A DNA stretch of 40,897 bases from an uncultured Gammaproteobacteria bacterium. Lineage in GTDB: Bacteria > Pseudomonadota > Gammaproteobacteria > Pseudomonadales > Litorivicinaceae. A program made the position numbers and the translations under genes. The notes below the pieces were generated by a model. That model saw only the letters and a list, made by a program, of their open reading frames with translations, was not told where the DNA came from and made no database searches. Where the stretch lies: positions 1-40,897 of the forward strand of contig CAJWIY010000012.1 of assembly GCA_913042205.1 (NCBI GenBank), read 5' to 3'. This document shows, piece after piece, positions 29,526 through 37,551 of this stretch (the stretch's first letter is position 1; each line of letters opens with the position of its first letter).

Positions 29526-30323
29526 GTGAAACATCTGACTGACACGCACGCGCATTCAGTGGCCAGCACGCATGCATATTCTACTGTCGAGGAGTATTTT
29601 CGTGCAGCTTCAGAGAAAGGATTACAGTTATTCAGTATCACTGATCATGGCCCAGAGATGCCTGATTCACCGCATCCGTGGCACTTCGGGAACATGCGAG
29701 TACTTCCGCGTCTGCGGTACGGAGTAGCAATGCTTCGCGGGGTTGAGGCTAATATTCTGGCTGCAGCCGAGCATCGTCTTGACGTAAACGACACTTTGAT
29801 GAGTTTCATGGACTTCGGCATCGCAAGCTTTCATGAGCCCGTGTTCAAGCCAGCCAGTCGCAAAGAACATACCAAGGCCATGATCGCGGCAATGGAGACA
29901 GGCCTTATTCAGATTATTGGCCATCCTGGTAATCCAAACTATCCCATTAATATTGAGGACGTTGTTCGTGCAGCGAGGGATAATAATGTATTGGTTGAAA
30001 TCAATAACTCTTCTTTTATCAGCTCGCGATTAGGTAGTGAGCCGCACTGCATGCAGATACTGGAGACTGTGCAAAGGTTGGACTGGAAAGTCTCTTTATC
30101 GAGCGATTCTCATGTTCATTACACGGTCGGTGATGTTGGCGTTGCACTCGAAAAAATAAATCAGATCGGATTTCCTGAGAAAAATATAACTACTCTCAAT
30201 GCGCGAAGGCTATTGGAGTTCCTTGCTGAGCATGGTAAGCCTGTGGCCCGAGAACTTTCTGTCTGGTTGGATTCGGTCGAGTCTGCTGAAATTACTGAAG
30301 CTAAAAATGAGAGACGGTATTGA
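29526..30323 (+). CDS. PHP-domain phosphatase, YcdX-like
   Basis: A metal-dependent hydrolase of 265 residues with a trinuclear-type PHP site. Visible motifs are DTHAHSVASTHAYST (HxH plus third histidine), SITDHGPEM, the glutamate in GVEANI, GHPGNPNY and SLSSDSHVHYTVGD. PHPWHFGNMRVLPR matches YcdX-like phosphatases. The GTG at 29526 follows TAGGAGG. The 220 bases upstream hold nothing I can assign. The physiological substrate is unknown. Confidence 0.9.
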   Translation: MKHLTDTHAHSVASTHAYSTVEEYFRAASEKGLQLFSITDHGPEMPDSPHPWHFGNMRVLPRLRYGVAMLRGVEANILAAAEHRLDVNDTLMSFMDFGIASFHEPVFKPASRKEHTKAMIAAMETGLIQIIGHPGNPNYPINIEDVVRAARDNNVLVEINNSSFISSRLGSEPHCMQILETVQRLDWKVSLSSDSHVHYTVGDVGVALEKINQIGFPEKNITTLNARRLLEFLAEHGKPVARELSVWLDSVESAEITEAKNERRY

Positions 30324-30404
30324 GGTGGCATTTAGAAATGCGTCCTCTTTGGCTTTCGGATTTTGAGCCATACCTTCAGTGGTGACACGTAGAGATTGAC
30401 GTAA

Positions 30405-31163
30405 ATGGAAATTGCTGGTCTGGAGATACTTCTACTCATCTTCGTCGCCTTATTAGCTGGAGCTATTAATACAGTCGCTGGTGGTGGATCAAATCTTGTC
30501 TTACCAACCCTAATGATTATGGGAATGCCACCGGAGGTGGCGAATGCAACTAATCGCGTTGGAATATTTGTGGAATCAGTGGTCGCGGTATCTGAGTTCA
30601 AACGACATGACAGGCTAGAGACTTTTGACCTCAGAGCGATCTTGGTACCAATGGCTATTGGGGGGCTTTTTGGTTCTCTCGCGGCCGCTTTTTCTTCCCC
30701 AGAGATTCTAAAACCGCTGCTGATCGGTACGATGATCTTCATGTCGCTCCTTATCTTATTGCGGCCAGCGGTAGTGTCGCCCCCGACCGGCACCGCTATC
30801 CGTCGAGTCAGCGAAACACCATCCGCATTGCTTGGTCTTGTTATTGCTGGGTTTTATGGAGGATTTGTTCAGGCAGGTGTTGGATTTTTACTACTCGCGT
30901 CAATTGCTGGAACCTTGCGTTATGACATCGTCAGGGCTAACGCAATTAAGCTCGTTTGTACCCTCGTTTTCACTTTTGTGTCGCTCGTGGTCTTTATTTG
31001 GCAGGATCAGGTAGCATGGTTTGCGGGATTTATTTTGTCTTTAGGTTATGTGGCAGGGGCCTATCTTGGCGTCAAGCTCGCGGTCTACGCTGATCCGAGA
31101 ATACTTCGGTGGTTCCTTTTTATGGCCACTCTGCTCGCTGGCGGAGCAGCCTTGATGTCGTGA
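30405..31163 (+). CDS. TauE/SafE family (TSUP) membrane permease
   Basis: A 252-residue membrane protein with around eight helices in two half-repeats. The first half starts LLAGAINTVAGGGSNLVLPTLMIMGMPPEVANATNRVG and the second GLVIAGFYGGFVQAGVGFLLLASIAG, with the paired glycine-rich and N-R signatures of the family. TSUP proteins export or import sulfite, sulfoacetate and related compounds. No sulfur genes are adjacent, so the substrate is open. Confidence 0.9.
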   Translation: MEIAGLEILLLIFVALLAGAINTVAGGGSNLVLPTLMIMGMPPEVANATNRVGIFVESVVAVSEFKRHDRLETFDLRAILVPMAIGGLFGSLAAAFSSPEILKPLLIGTMIFMSLLILLRPAVVSPPTGTAIRRVSETPSALLGLVIAGFYGGFVQAGVGFLLLASIAGTLRYDIVRANAIKLVCTLVFTFVSLVVFIWQDQVAWFAGFILSLGYVAGAYLGVKLAVYADPRILRWFLFMATLLAGGAALMS

Positions 31164-31191
31164 GCTTACTTTCACGAGTTGAGTCGGGTGG

Positions 31192-31524
31192 TTAGCTCAT
31201 TACCAACCAAATAATGACCACCACAATGACCGCACCGACGATATATTTCATCGTTGCGCCACCTTCATCATCTGGCTCGTCGCTCGCAGGCGCGTACTGC
31301 GGGGTGGTTGTTGATGCTTTCTCTGGTTGAGGCGCCGGGTCACCCACAGGCTTCGATTTGGACACCGCTGCTCCGCTTGAGGAGGCTTTTTTTCCTTTTA
31401 GCTTGCTCTCGACCGCCGATGCTGTTCGGTCCAGTTTCTTGGCGATGTCACTGAAGGACGCACCTTCGCCCATCATGATGTTGGCTGTTTCTAACTCTTC
31501 TGTGGTCCAGCGACGTGGAGGCAT
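31192..31524 (-). CDS. SANT/Myb-like helix-turn-helix protein with a C-terminal membrane anchor
   Basis: 110 residues in three parts. Residues 4-44 (RRWTTEELETANIMMGEGA and FSDIAKKLDRTASAVESKL) resemble a SANT/Myb-type three-helix DNA-binding fold. The middle is a proline-, serine- and alanine-rich low-complexity linker. The end is a hydrophobic helix (YIVGAVIVVVIIWLVMS) with no tail after it, so the protein would be tail-anchored with the DNA-binding part in the cytoplasm. AGGGAG precedes the ATG. Function unknown. Confidence 0.7.
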   Translation of the reverse strand: MPPRRWTTEELETANIMMGEGASFSDIAKKLDRTASAVESKLKGKKASSSGAAVSKSKPVGDPAPQPEKASTTTPQYAPASDEPDDEGGATMKYIVGAVIVVVIIWLVMS

Positions 31525-31718
31525 CTTTTAAATCTCCCTTACTTCTAGTTGATTGATGATTCATTGAACGCTATATCTGAAGCGGAGCAGTATAGCTGAT
31601 GATTTGATATCCGGCGAACGCTAATAACTCCGAGAGTTCGACTCCAACAATTTGGATGGCTTGGTGTTTGTTGGTAGGGTCGGGTTTTTTAATAGTTCTA
31701 ACGAGATCCGGGGGCCAA

Positions 31719-31853
31719 GTGTCTGAACAAAGCCGAATAAAGGAGTTTCTTGAGCTCCGTGCTCGCGTCAAGAAAGACCCCAAACGAATAGCGGCCGTAA
31801 TTAAAAAGTGGATGGCCGAGGACGTTACTCCAAAGAAAAAACCTAAGAGATAA
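31719..31853 (+). CDS. small basic helical protein
   Basis: A 44-residue product from a GTG start with GGGGG four bases upstream. The sequence (RIKEFLELRARVKKDPKRI, then AAVIKKWMAED and a lysine-rich end) resembles the short C-terminal segment of flagellar FliF-like proteins and other small helical proteins. An in-frame ATG at 31656 would add a hydrophobic stretch but lacks a ribosome site. The next small gene starts 10 bases after its stop. No function assigned. Confidence 0.5.
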   Translation: MSEQSRIKEFLELRARVKKDPKRIAAVIKKWMAEDVTPKKKPKR

Positions 31854-31863
31854 AGGATAGGGC

Positions 31864-32028
31864 ATGACAGAAACGCACTCGTTTGTGCAGAAAGTGTGGT
31901 GGTGGATCGTGACTCTGTTTTTACTCACACGAGACATCGACACGGTGATTGTGCGGCTTCAGGCTAGGCAAGCCTGCGCAAAGGGCGCGTGTGATCTATC
32001 TGAGGTCACTAATAAGCCTCGGGGATAA
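31864..32028 (+). CDS. small single-pass membrane protein
   Basis: A 54-residue reading frame with AAAGGA upstream of its ATG. It encodes HSFVQKVWWWIVTLFLLTRD, a single tryptophan-rich transmembrane helix, followed by a short polar tail with two cysteines in CAKGACDL. It is 10 bases from the preceding small gene. I do not recognise a family. Confidence 0.5.
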   Translation: MTETHSFVQKVWWWIVTLFLLTRDIDTVIVRLQARQACAKGACDLSEVTNKPRG

Positions 32029-32148
32029 ACCATCCAGATGTGCCTCGTTACCCAGTTTTTTTTCACTTTTTAACATACTGATAAATCATGGAGATCACAA
32101 TGCTGTGTCACGCACTGCTATTTAACGAAATTGACGAGAGGGTAAGCT

Positions 32149-32340
32149 GTGCCGAAGAAAAAATGTGAAGTCGAGGTCTTGGTGCGAGGCGCGCATGATC
32201 AAATCATTTCAGGACTGATGCGGCTAAACGCGGATCAATTGCGTGAGGGCCTGGCATGGAGTCGAGCCAATTATGGCAAGCTTGATGTGGAACGGTTGCT
32301 AGAAATGGCTCTCGAGTTGCATGAAAAGACAGATCAATGA
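32149..32340 (+). CDS. small protein of unknown function
   Basis: A 63-residue product from a GTG with GAGAGGG seven bases upstream. It is charged and helical (LMRLNADQLREGLAWSRANYG). Its TGA overlaps the ATG of the next gene (ATGA), so it is the first gene of an operon with the chalcone-isomerase-like and DUF3833 genes. No family recognised. Confidence 0.6.
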   Translation: MPKKKCEVEVLVRGAHDQIISGLMRLNADQLREGLAWSRANYGKLDVERLLEMALELHEKTDQ

Positions 32341-32876
32341 TCTCCAACGTAATTCAATCGATTAAAACTTGCCTGAGCTTGTTTGCTGCGGTAGCGCTTG
32401 CGGTGAATGCTCAGGGTTCCTCTCTCGAGCGCGCTTGGATGCCTGACCTTATGCTATTAGGAGAGGGCCGCCTACGTGTCCTGTTTTGGGAAATATACGA
32501 TGCTAGTCTTTATGCGACAAATGGGGTCTACGACCCAGAAAAACCCTTTGCCTTATCTTTGACCTATCTTCGTGGATTCTCTGGATCTGAAATCGCACAA
32601 CGTTCTGTCGACGAAATTCGAAGTCAGGGGTTCGCTGACGAGACAGTGTTAGCATCCTGGTTGGCGCAGTTGGATGCCATCTTTCCGGATGTGGTCGAGG
32701 GTGACCAGATTACCGGCATCAGTCAGCCTTCCGAAGGGACGCGATTCTTCCTAAACGGCGCATTGATTGGAACGATCACAGATCAGAACTTTAGCAAACG
32801 ATTCTTTGATATTTGGTTGTCAGAGAAGACATCTGAGCCCGGTATGCGTGAATCACTTTTAGGGATCGATAAATAA
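32337..32876 (+). CDS. chalcone-isomerase-like periplasmic protein
   Basis: 179 residues with a signal peptide (SIKTCLSLFAAVALAVNAQG) followed by the bacterial CHI-like domain: LLGEGRLRVLFWEIYDASLYA, FALSLTYLRGFSGSEIAQRS and GTRFFLNGALIGTI. In other marine gammaproteobacteria this family lies beside a DUF3833 lipoprotein gene, a cyclopropane-fatty-acid-synthase relative and other lipid genes; here only the DUF3833 partner is seen. It overlaps both neighbours by one to four bases. Confidence 0.82.
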   Translation: MISNVIQSIKTCLSLFAAVALAVNAQGSSLERAWMPDLMLLGEGRLRVLFWEIYDASLYATNGVYDPEKPFALSLTYLRGFSGSEIAQRSVDEIRSQGFADETVLASWLAQLDAIFPDVVEGDQITGISQPSEGTRFFLNGALIGTITDQNFSKRFFDIWLSEKTSEPGMRESLLGIDK

Positions 32877-33406
32877 TGAAAAAAATATGTTTCATTCTAA
32901 TTGTCGCGGTGGGTCTGGCCGGTTGTGCTACGAGTCTAGACGGAGAGCGCTATCGATTAGTTGGGCCAAGCTTTGATTTGTTTGAGTTTTTCAATGGCAC
33001 TGTGAGGGCTTGGGGTCTTGTTCAGGACAGGGGTGGCGAGGTAGTCCAGAAGTTCGAGGTTAAAATTCGAGGTACTGTCATAGGAAATCAAATAACACTT
33101 GATGAGACGTTTCGATATGCAATCGGAACTGGACCCGAAAAACGGGTATGGAAAGTTGACAGACTTGATAACGGAGAATATCGGGGTGTCGCCAACGATT
33201 TGCTGGGAGAGGCGACTGGGTTGCTTTACGGTAATGCTTTCCGTTGGTCATATAGGATGGAGATTCCGGTCGGCAATACCTTGTATGAGGTTGGCTTTCA
33301 GGATTGGTTTTGGGCGATTGACGATCGGCGCTTATTTAACCGTTCTTACATACAAAAATTTGGGTTTGACATGGCAGAAGTCACAATTTTTATGGAGCGC
33401 CAGTGA
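32876..33406 (+). CDS. DUF3833-type lipoprotein
   Basis: A 176-residue lipoprotein. The lipobox VGLAGC places lipidation at Cys17. The mature protein has FDLFEFFNGTVRAWGLVQDRGG, TLDETFRYAIGTGPEKRVWKV and DWFWAIDDRRLFNRSYIQKFG, the pattern of DUF3833. TAATG couples it to the chalcone-isomerase-like gene. The family's role is not known to me. Confidence 0.85.
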   Translation: MKKICFILIVAVGLAGCATSLDGERYRLVGPSFDLFEFFNGTVRAWGLVQDRGGEVVQKFEVKIRGTVIGNQITLDETFRYAIGTGPEKRVWKVDRLDNGEYRGVANDLLGEATGLLYGNAFRWSYRMEIPVGNTLYEVGFQDWFWAIDDRRLFNRSYIQKFGFDMAEVTIFMERQ

Positions 33407-33509
33407 GTGACAGAATGCCTCAATTCGTTAAACCTAGTCCGAGACACGCTCGCTTGGTCAGACTGCTGATAGTCCTCATCACCTTGGGGTCTAGGTCTGG
33501 AGGCGTCGC

Positions 33510-34538
33510 TTGGATTCGATAACGCAAGCGGTTCTTGGCGGTACCGTAACCTACGCGGTGTTAGGCAAGCGCCTAGGAAAGCGTGCGGCGCTCTATGGCG
33601 CAGCGCTGGGAACGCTCCCTGATCTTGATGTTTTAATCGATTTTGGTGGACCGATAGAGAACATGACCTATCATCGTGGTTTTTCGCACGCATTCGTCGT
33701 TCAAGCTTTAGCTGCTCCCGTGCTCGCTTGGCTGGCGGTCCGCCCAAAATCGGTATCCGACCCATTTTTTCTACGATGGTGCCTCGCGATCTATCTCTGC
33801 TTTGTAACACACACCCTTGCTGACTTTTTCACCGTTTATGGCACGCAAGTACTGTGGCCATTTACTGACTACCCGTTTGCTCATTCGCTGTTATTCATTA
33901 TCGATCCGATCTATACGCTTCCTTTATTAGTGGGGTTTTTGGGAGCTTTATTAGTTAAAAGTATACCTCGAGCCTTGGCCCTGAACGCTTGGATGCTGTC
34001 GTTGTCCACGCTCTACCTCATCTGGAGCGCGTCCGCAAAAGTCATGATTGATGATAAGGTAATCGCCGCCCTCGAGGCGCAAGGGTTTTCGCCTGGCATT
34101 TATGAGTCGACGCCTGGGCCGTTTAATACCTTTTTGTGGCGTGGCGTGGCCATCGAGGGAAACGATTATTTTGAAATTTGGACATCGATCTTTGATGACG
34201 TCAGTGAGGTCCAAATCCGCAAGTACCCTCGAAATTTGGAATTAATCGAGGCCGTCTCAGACCACCTAAGTGTCCGAAGGTTACAATGGTTTACCAAGGG
34301 ACAATACAAGGCCTGGGAGTTAGACAATAAAATTTTCATTTCAGATCTCCGAATGGGGGTTGAGGGTGCCTATGTATTTAATTTTGAGGTTGGTTTAAGG
34401 ACCTTATCTGGGATTGAAATAGGTAGTTTTCAGGAGTTAGAGCGGAGACCCCGACTCAACCAGATTGGGCAGGTTTGGCGGCGTATTTTCGATCCTACGG
34501 TGGCGATAACGGAACGATCTCAGCCGCTAACGAACTAA
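33510..34538 (+). CDS. membrane-bound metal-dependent hydrolase, YdjM-like
   Basis: 342 residues. The N-terminal motif MDSITQAVLGGTVTYAVLG, then GTLPDLDVLIDFG and YHRGFSHAFV contains the acidic and histidine residues conserved in this family (PF04307-type), and a second HTLADFFTVYGTQ histidine-aspartate set follows. Four or so helices are visible, then a soluble C-terminal domain. The start is a TTG at 33510 with GGAGG upstream. Its substrate is unknown. It starts a run of four same-strand genes with small gaps. Confidence 0.82.
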   Translation: MDSITQAVLGGTVTYAVLGKRLGKRAALYGAALGTLPDLDVLIDFGGPIENMTYHRGFSHAFVVQALAAPVLAWLAVRPKSVSDPFFLRWCLAIYLCFVTHTLADFFTVYGTQVLWPFTDYPFAHSLLFIIDPIYTLPLLVGFLGALLVKSIPRALALNAWMLSLSTLYLIWSASAKVMIDDKVIAALEAQGFSPGIYESTPGPFNTFLWRGVAIEGNDYFEIWTSIFDDVSEVQIRKYPRNLELIEAVSDHLSVRRLQWFTKGQYKAWELDNKIFISDLRMGVEGAYVFNFEVGLRTLSGIEIGSFQELERRPRLNQIGQVWRRIFDPTVAITERSQPLTN

Positions 34539-34544
34539 AATCCT

Positions 34545-34853
34545 ATGACCGATAAGAACATCGAATCAAAAGGGGCTCAGATTGACAAACTTCGCGAGCT
34601 CGCTGAAAAGGAAACCGCGTGGCTTGAAAAGAACCGTCGTCTCTACACGGAGAAGAAAGTGAGGCTGGAAAAGCTTATTGAGGAACGTAGCCTAAACGAT
34701 AGTGAAGTCACTCTCGAAGAACGAGAGCTCTCTGAATCTATTATACTATATGAATCTAGACGCTCGGGTATGTGGGATTTGGCTAAACAAATTAATCACG
34801 AAGAACGGTTTTCGCTTGAGATGAAATCTAGCCACCAAAAGGGGTTTGATTGA
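34545..34853 (+). CDS. small coiled-coil protein
   Basis: 102 residues, almost all predicted helix with heptad-like spacing (IDKLRELAEKETAWLEKNRRLY, VRLEKLIEER). It is highly charged with no cysteine or transmembrane segment. The gene lies six bases after the YdjM-like stop and its own stop overlaps the dioxygenase start. Unknown function. Confidence 0.6.
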   Translation: MTDKNIESKGAQIDKLRELAEKETAWLEKNRRLYTEKKVRLEKLIEERSLNDSEVTLEERELSESIILYESRRSGMWDLAKQINHEERFSLEMKSSHQKGFD

Positions 34854-35464
34854 TGGATCCAAAAAGAAGGGCGTTTCTTTCTAAACTGACGGGTCTAACC
34901 CTTTTTTCCGCCTCTTATTTTGCCAGAGCTATGGTCACACCTAGCCAGAGTCTGGGACCGTTTTATCCTTCAAAAATCCCATTAGATAGCGATGCTGATC
35001 TAACCGTCGTGTCCGGAAGAGATGGGAAGGCAGCTGGTGAAATAACGAACCTATATGGGCAGGTATTCAGTACCGATGGCGAGCCTGTGCCTGACGCACT
35101 AATTGAAATTTGGCAGTGTGATGCCTTTAGCGCCTACCACCATCCATGGGCTGGCGGTGGAATTGATCCATATTTTCAGGGTTATGGACAGACCACTACC
35201 GATAGTGGCGGGAGATATCGTTTTAAAACGATTAAGCCGGTAGCTTATCCTGGACGGGCACCACATATTCACTTCAGAGTTTTGGTTGGTTCAATGGAGT
35301 TGGTCACTCAAGTCTATGTGCAAGGGGACCCCTCGAATAAACATGATTTTCTCCTGAATGCGGTCCCTGATAGCGCGAGACAAACTTTAATTATTCCTTT
35401 TGTGAGAGATTCCGAATTATCCAGAGGCGAATTGACGGCGGTTTTTAATCCGACCATCGGCTGA
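34853..35464 (+). CDS. secreted intradiol ring-cleavage dioxygenase
   Basis: About 203 residues with the fold core of protocatechuate and catechol dioxygenases. The iron ligands are visible: a tyrosine in SAYHHPW, a tyrosine in KPVAYPGR, and two histidines in PHIHFRV. IEIWQCDAFSAYHHP and YRFKTIKP are typical. The N-terminus MDPKRRAFLSKLTGL has a twin-arginine-like RRAFLSK motif, so Tat export is likely. The ATG at 34853 overlaps the previous stop; the TTG just before it is less likely. An aromatic substrate is expected but not defined. Confidence 0.85.
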   Translation: MDPKRRAFLSKLTGLTLFSASYFARAMVTPSQSLGPFYPSKIPLDSDADLTVVSGRDGKAAGEITNLYGQVFSTDGEPVPDALIEIWQCDAFSAYHHPWAGGGIDPYFQGYGQTTTDSGGRYRFKTIKPVAYPGRAPHIHFRVLVGSMELVTQVYVQGDPSNKHDFLLNAVPDSARQTLIIPFVRDSELSRGELTAVFNPTIG

Positions 35465-35465
35465 C

Positions 35466-36107
35466 ATGTGGTGCGATGCTTTGGACAAATTCTTAGTCTG
35501 CAGACTGTATTTGCTCGGTTTGGGGGCGCTTTTGATTTCAGAGATCGTGTATTCTCATGGCGGTGGCCTAAATGCAGAGGGTTGTCACAATAATCGCAAG
35601 ACAGGTGACTATCATTGTCATCGTGGCAATCCTGCACCTAAGCCCCCTCAAAGACCCAGCTCACGGCCAGGGTCCATAGAAAGATTAGGAACGCTAGAGC
35701 CAGTAATTGCTTATGATCGAGACTTATACGGCTATGAAAGTTATCCAACGTACGCAAAAAGTGGGTTTTATACTGGCCAAAGTTGCGATACCAACATTGA
35801 CCATGTCGTATCATTAAAAGATGCCCATGAGAGTGGTGCAGGCCGCTGGACTTTTGCCGAACGTGGGGCGTTTTCTAATGATCGTCTGAATCATGTCCCA
35901 AGCTGCAAACGTATCAACAGCTCAAAAGGCTCTTCTACACCCAGCGATTTTCTGAGAAAGAGTAGTGATGGGCGTGGTATGGAGTATGAAATCAAGCCAA
36001 AGTGTGCGTACTTAGGGATCTATTATCAGGTCAAGAGAAAGTACCGGCTTTCATTTCAGAATAATGACCCCAGCCTTTTTGTGTCCTGCGGCTTGGAGAT
36101 TGATTAG
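35466..36107 (+). CDS. secreted YHYH-HNH-type nuclease
   Basis: 213 residues. A hydrophobic N-terminus suggests export. A YHYH-type repeat follows (SHGGGLNAEGCHNNRKTGDYHCHRG), with its characteristic cysteines and histidines, then a proline-rich linker. The C-terminal half carries IDHVVSLKDAHESGAGRW, FSNDRLNHVPSCKRINSSKG and TPSDF, the HNH-like DUF1524 nuclease pattern with the catalytic D-H pair. Likely degrades extracellular DNA. It begins two bases after the dioxygenase gene. Confidence 0.8.
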   Translation: MWCDALDKFLVCRLYLLGLGALLISEIVYSHGGGLNAEGCHNNRKTGDYHCHRGNPAPKPPQRPSSRPGSIERLGTLEPVIAYDRDLYGYESYPTYAKSGFYTGQSCDTNIDHVVSLKDAHESGAGRWTFAERGAFSNDRLNHVPSCKRINSSKGSSTPSDFLRKSSDGRGMEYEIKPKCAYLGIYYQVKRKYRLSFQNNDPSLFVSCGLEID

Positions 36108-36160
36108 ATAAATAATCCCGGATTCGTTTTTGCTTGTTTCATTTTGGTTGTCAAGGCCAC

Positions 36161-36313
36161 ATGCCTCGCATTATTCATACAACTCTCGATTTGATAGCTG
36201 AATTCATGGTTCAGTCAGGCAATGAATTACCGACGCCTACTGCGGTTGGAAGCGTGGACCCGATGCTTCCGTACAAACGCCTAGTCAAAAGGGGTATTCA
36301 TCAGCTGTGTTAG
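36161..36313 (+). CDS. possible small ORF at the left edge of the island
   Basis: An open frame of 50 residues from an ATG with AAGG a few bases upstream; the product starts MPRIIHTTLDLIAEFMVQSG and ends in a basic KRLVKRGIHQLC. It overlaps the end of the polymerase-like gene on the other strand by four bases. I recognise no family, and it may be a chance frame. Confidence 0.3.
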   Translation: MPRIIHTTLDLIAEFMVQSGNELPTPTAVGSVDPMLPYKRLVKRGIHQLC

Positions 36314-37551
36314 CCCGCGAATGATTTTGCACTGGGGTGGAATGGATGCATCACATGTTGCCAGGCGTCTTCCATGGCAGTCTTGGCAAGCTCGTAGTTT
36401 TTCTCAGGGACAGCAATCGCGTCATGAATTGGCAGAGCAAAGACATCGAGGAGTCGCAGTTGCCTCATCGCAACCTGCAAGATTTCGCTCTCCAGCTGCG
36501 TCCCAACAAGCCCAAAAGGTTGCTTACCACTAAACAGCTGTACTTTGGGATACAGTCGTTCAAATGCCTCCATAATGCGCCTGCCGAATGTGTCTGGAAC
36601 TTTTGCTCCTGACCGGGCCCTCTCATATGACTCACAATGTAAAGCGGCAGTGAAGAAGGATTTAACGGTCGTACGATCGACTTTAGCGAGGTTGGCAATT
36701 TCCCGATAAGCGTCGGTTCCATCACCGTAGACATCTAGCTTGTTAAAGGCCAGGAAAAGCCGGAGGTCATTGGCGTTGAAGTCGACTTCTTTAATTGGTT
36801 CATCGTTGATGAGAGTATTCTGCCGTATTTTGTGAGTGCGAGCGGGGAGGTTTTGAAACTCTGTGTAAAGGCGGCCAGACGTAAAAGGATCATACTTAAA
36901 GATGCGGGTGATGGCCTCTTTACAAGCCCATTTCTGTACCCTTGCATACTCGTTGATCTCGGCCACTTTGTGATAGTTGTCAACTTTGGTGAGATCTGCC
37001 TTTCCCCAGCCTCGAGTTGGCGTATTTATTCTGATCAAAACTTTTTCGAAAGAAGCGTCAGAAGTCGCATCGAGTCCATACCGGAATAATTTTTCCCTGA
37101 GTTCACGGTTTGGGTAGTAAAGGTTTCCATGGGGGTTATCCTGATACTTTGCCCCATCAATTTTTGTAACAGTATCTGAGGCTACCAGCGCGTCCAAGAT
37201 TTTTGAGGTACGGGCTCGACTGTCAAGCCCTGCGGAGTGCATTAGGCCTCCCTTGGAGTAGGCCTTAGGATCATCAACAAAGATTGTCCAACGCTTCGTA
37301 ACTATGCTTCTTGATAAATTGAGCAGAATATTAGCTAGATGTCTTCGATGGGATTCTGCGTATCTGGCTTGGCTTGGAGCACAAATATCTCTGCCTATCT
37401 CGTCTACTAGTTTGTCGAAATGATTTGATTGGATCGCTAGCTCACCTGGGAATCTCTGACGATCGTCGGTGTCTGGAGCGTAGATGTCTTCGACGGCCTT
37501 GGCTATTTCAGTGTCTAGTTGAGATGTTATCGGCATAGCGGTCGGTGACAT
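36310..37551 (-). CDS. compact A-family DNA polymerase-like protein without exonuclease domains
   Basis: 413 residues; no hit in my memory by name, but the C-terminal half follows the Pol I order. SGRLYTEFQNLPARTHKIRQ (225-244) corresponds to the GRL...QNIPxR...IRQ stretch. Motif A is VDFNANDLRLF with Asp257 in the place of Asp705. Motif B is RTTVKSFFTAALHC with Arg293 and Lys297 at the RxxxK spacing of Arg754 and Lys758. GTQLESEIL precedes motif C IHDAI, with His376 and Asp377 matching His881 and Asp882. Differences are Asp262 for Glu710, Thr301 for Phe762, His305 for Tyr766 and Ala378 for Glu883. The N-terminal 200 residues are of unknown type and contain no visible 5'-3' or 3'-5' exonuclease motifs. 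Confidence 0.65.
   Translation of the reverse strand: MSPTAMPITSQLDTEIAKAVEDIYAPDTDDRQRFPGELAIQSNHFDKLVDEIGRDICAPSQARYAESHRRHLANILLNLSRSIVTKRWTIFVDDPKAYSKGGLMHSAGLDSRARTSKILDALVASDTVTKIDGAKYQDNPHGNLYYPNRELREKLFRYGLDATSDASFEKVLIRINTPTRGWGKADLTKVDNYHKVAEINEYARVQKWACKEAITRIFKYDPFTSGRLYTEFQNLPARTHKIRQNTLINDEPIKEVDFNANDLRLFLAFNKLDVYGDGTDAYREIANLAKVDRTTVKSFFTAALHCESYERARSGAKVPDTFGRRIMEAFERLYPKVQLFSGKQPFGLVGTQLESEILQVAMRQLRLLDVFALPIHDAIAVPEKNYELAKTAMEDAWQHVMHPFHPSAKSFAG

Noticed and set aside
31164-31200. Possible terminator hairpin (TGAGCT with AGCTCA) between the TSUP gene and the SANT-like gene
   Set aside because: The arms pair imperfectly, the loop is long and there is no T-run on either side.
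31627-31660. tRNA-like T-loop sequence (AGTTCGACTCC)
   Set aside because: The flanking bases do not pair into a T stem and no acceptor or anticodon arm is present, so it is not a tRNA or attachment remnant.
33346-33810. 154-residue minus-strand open frame under the YdjM-like gene
   Set aside because: It is antisense to the DUF3833 end and the YdjM-like start; the product is arginine- and proline-rich without any domain, as expected for a shadow frame.
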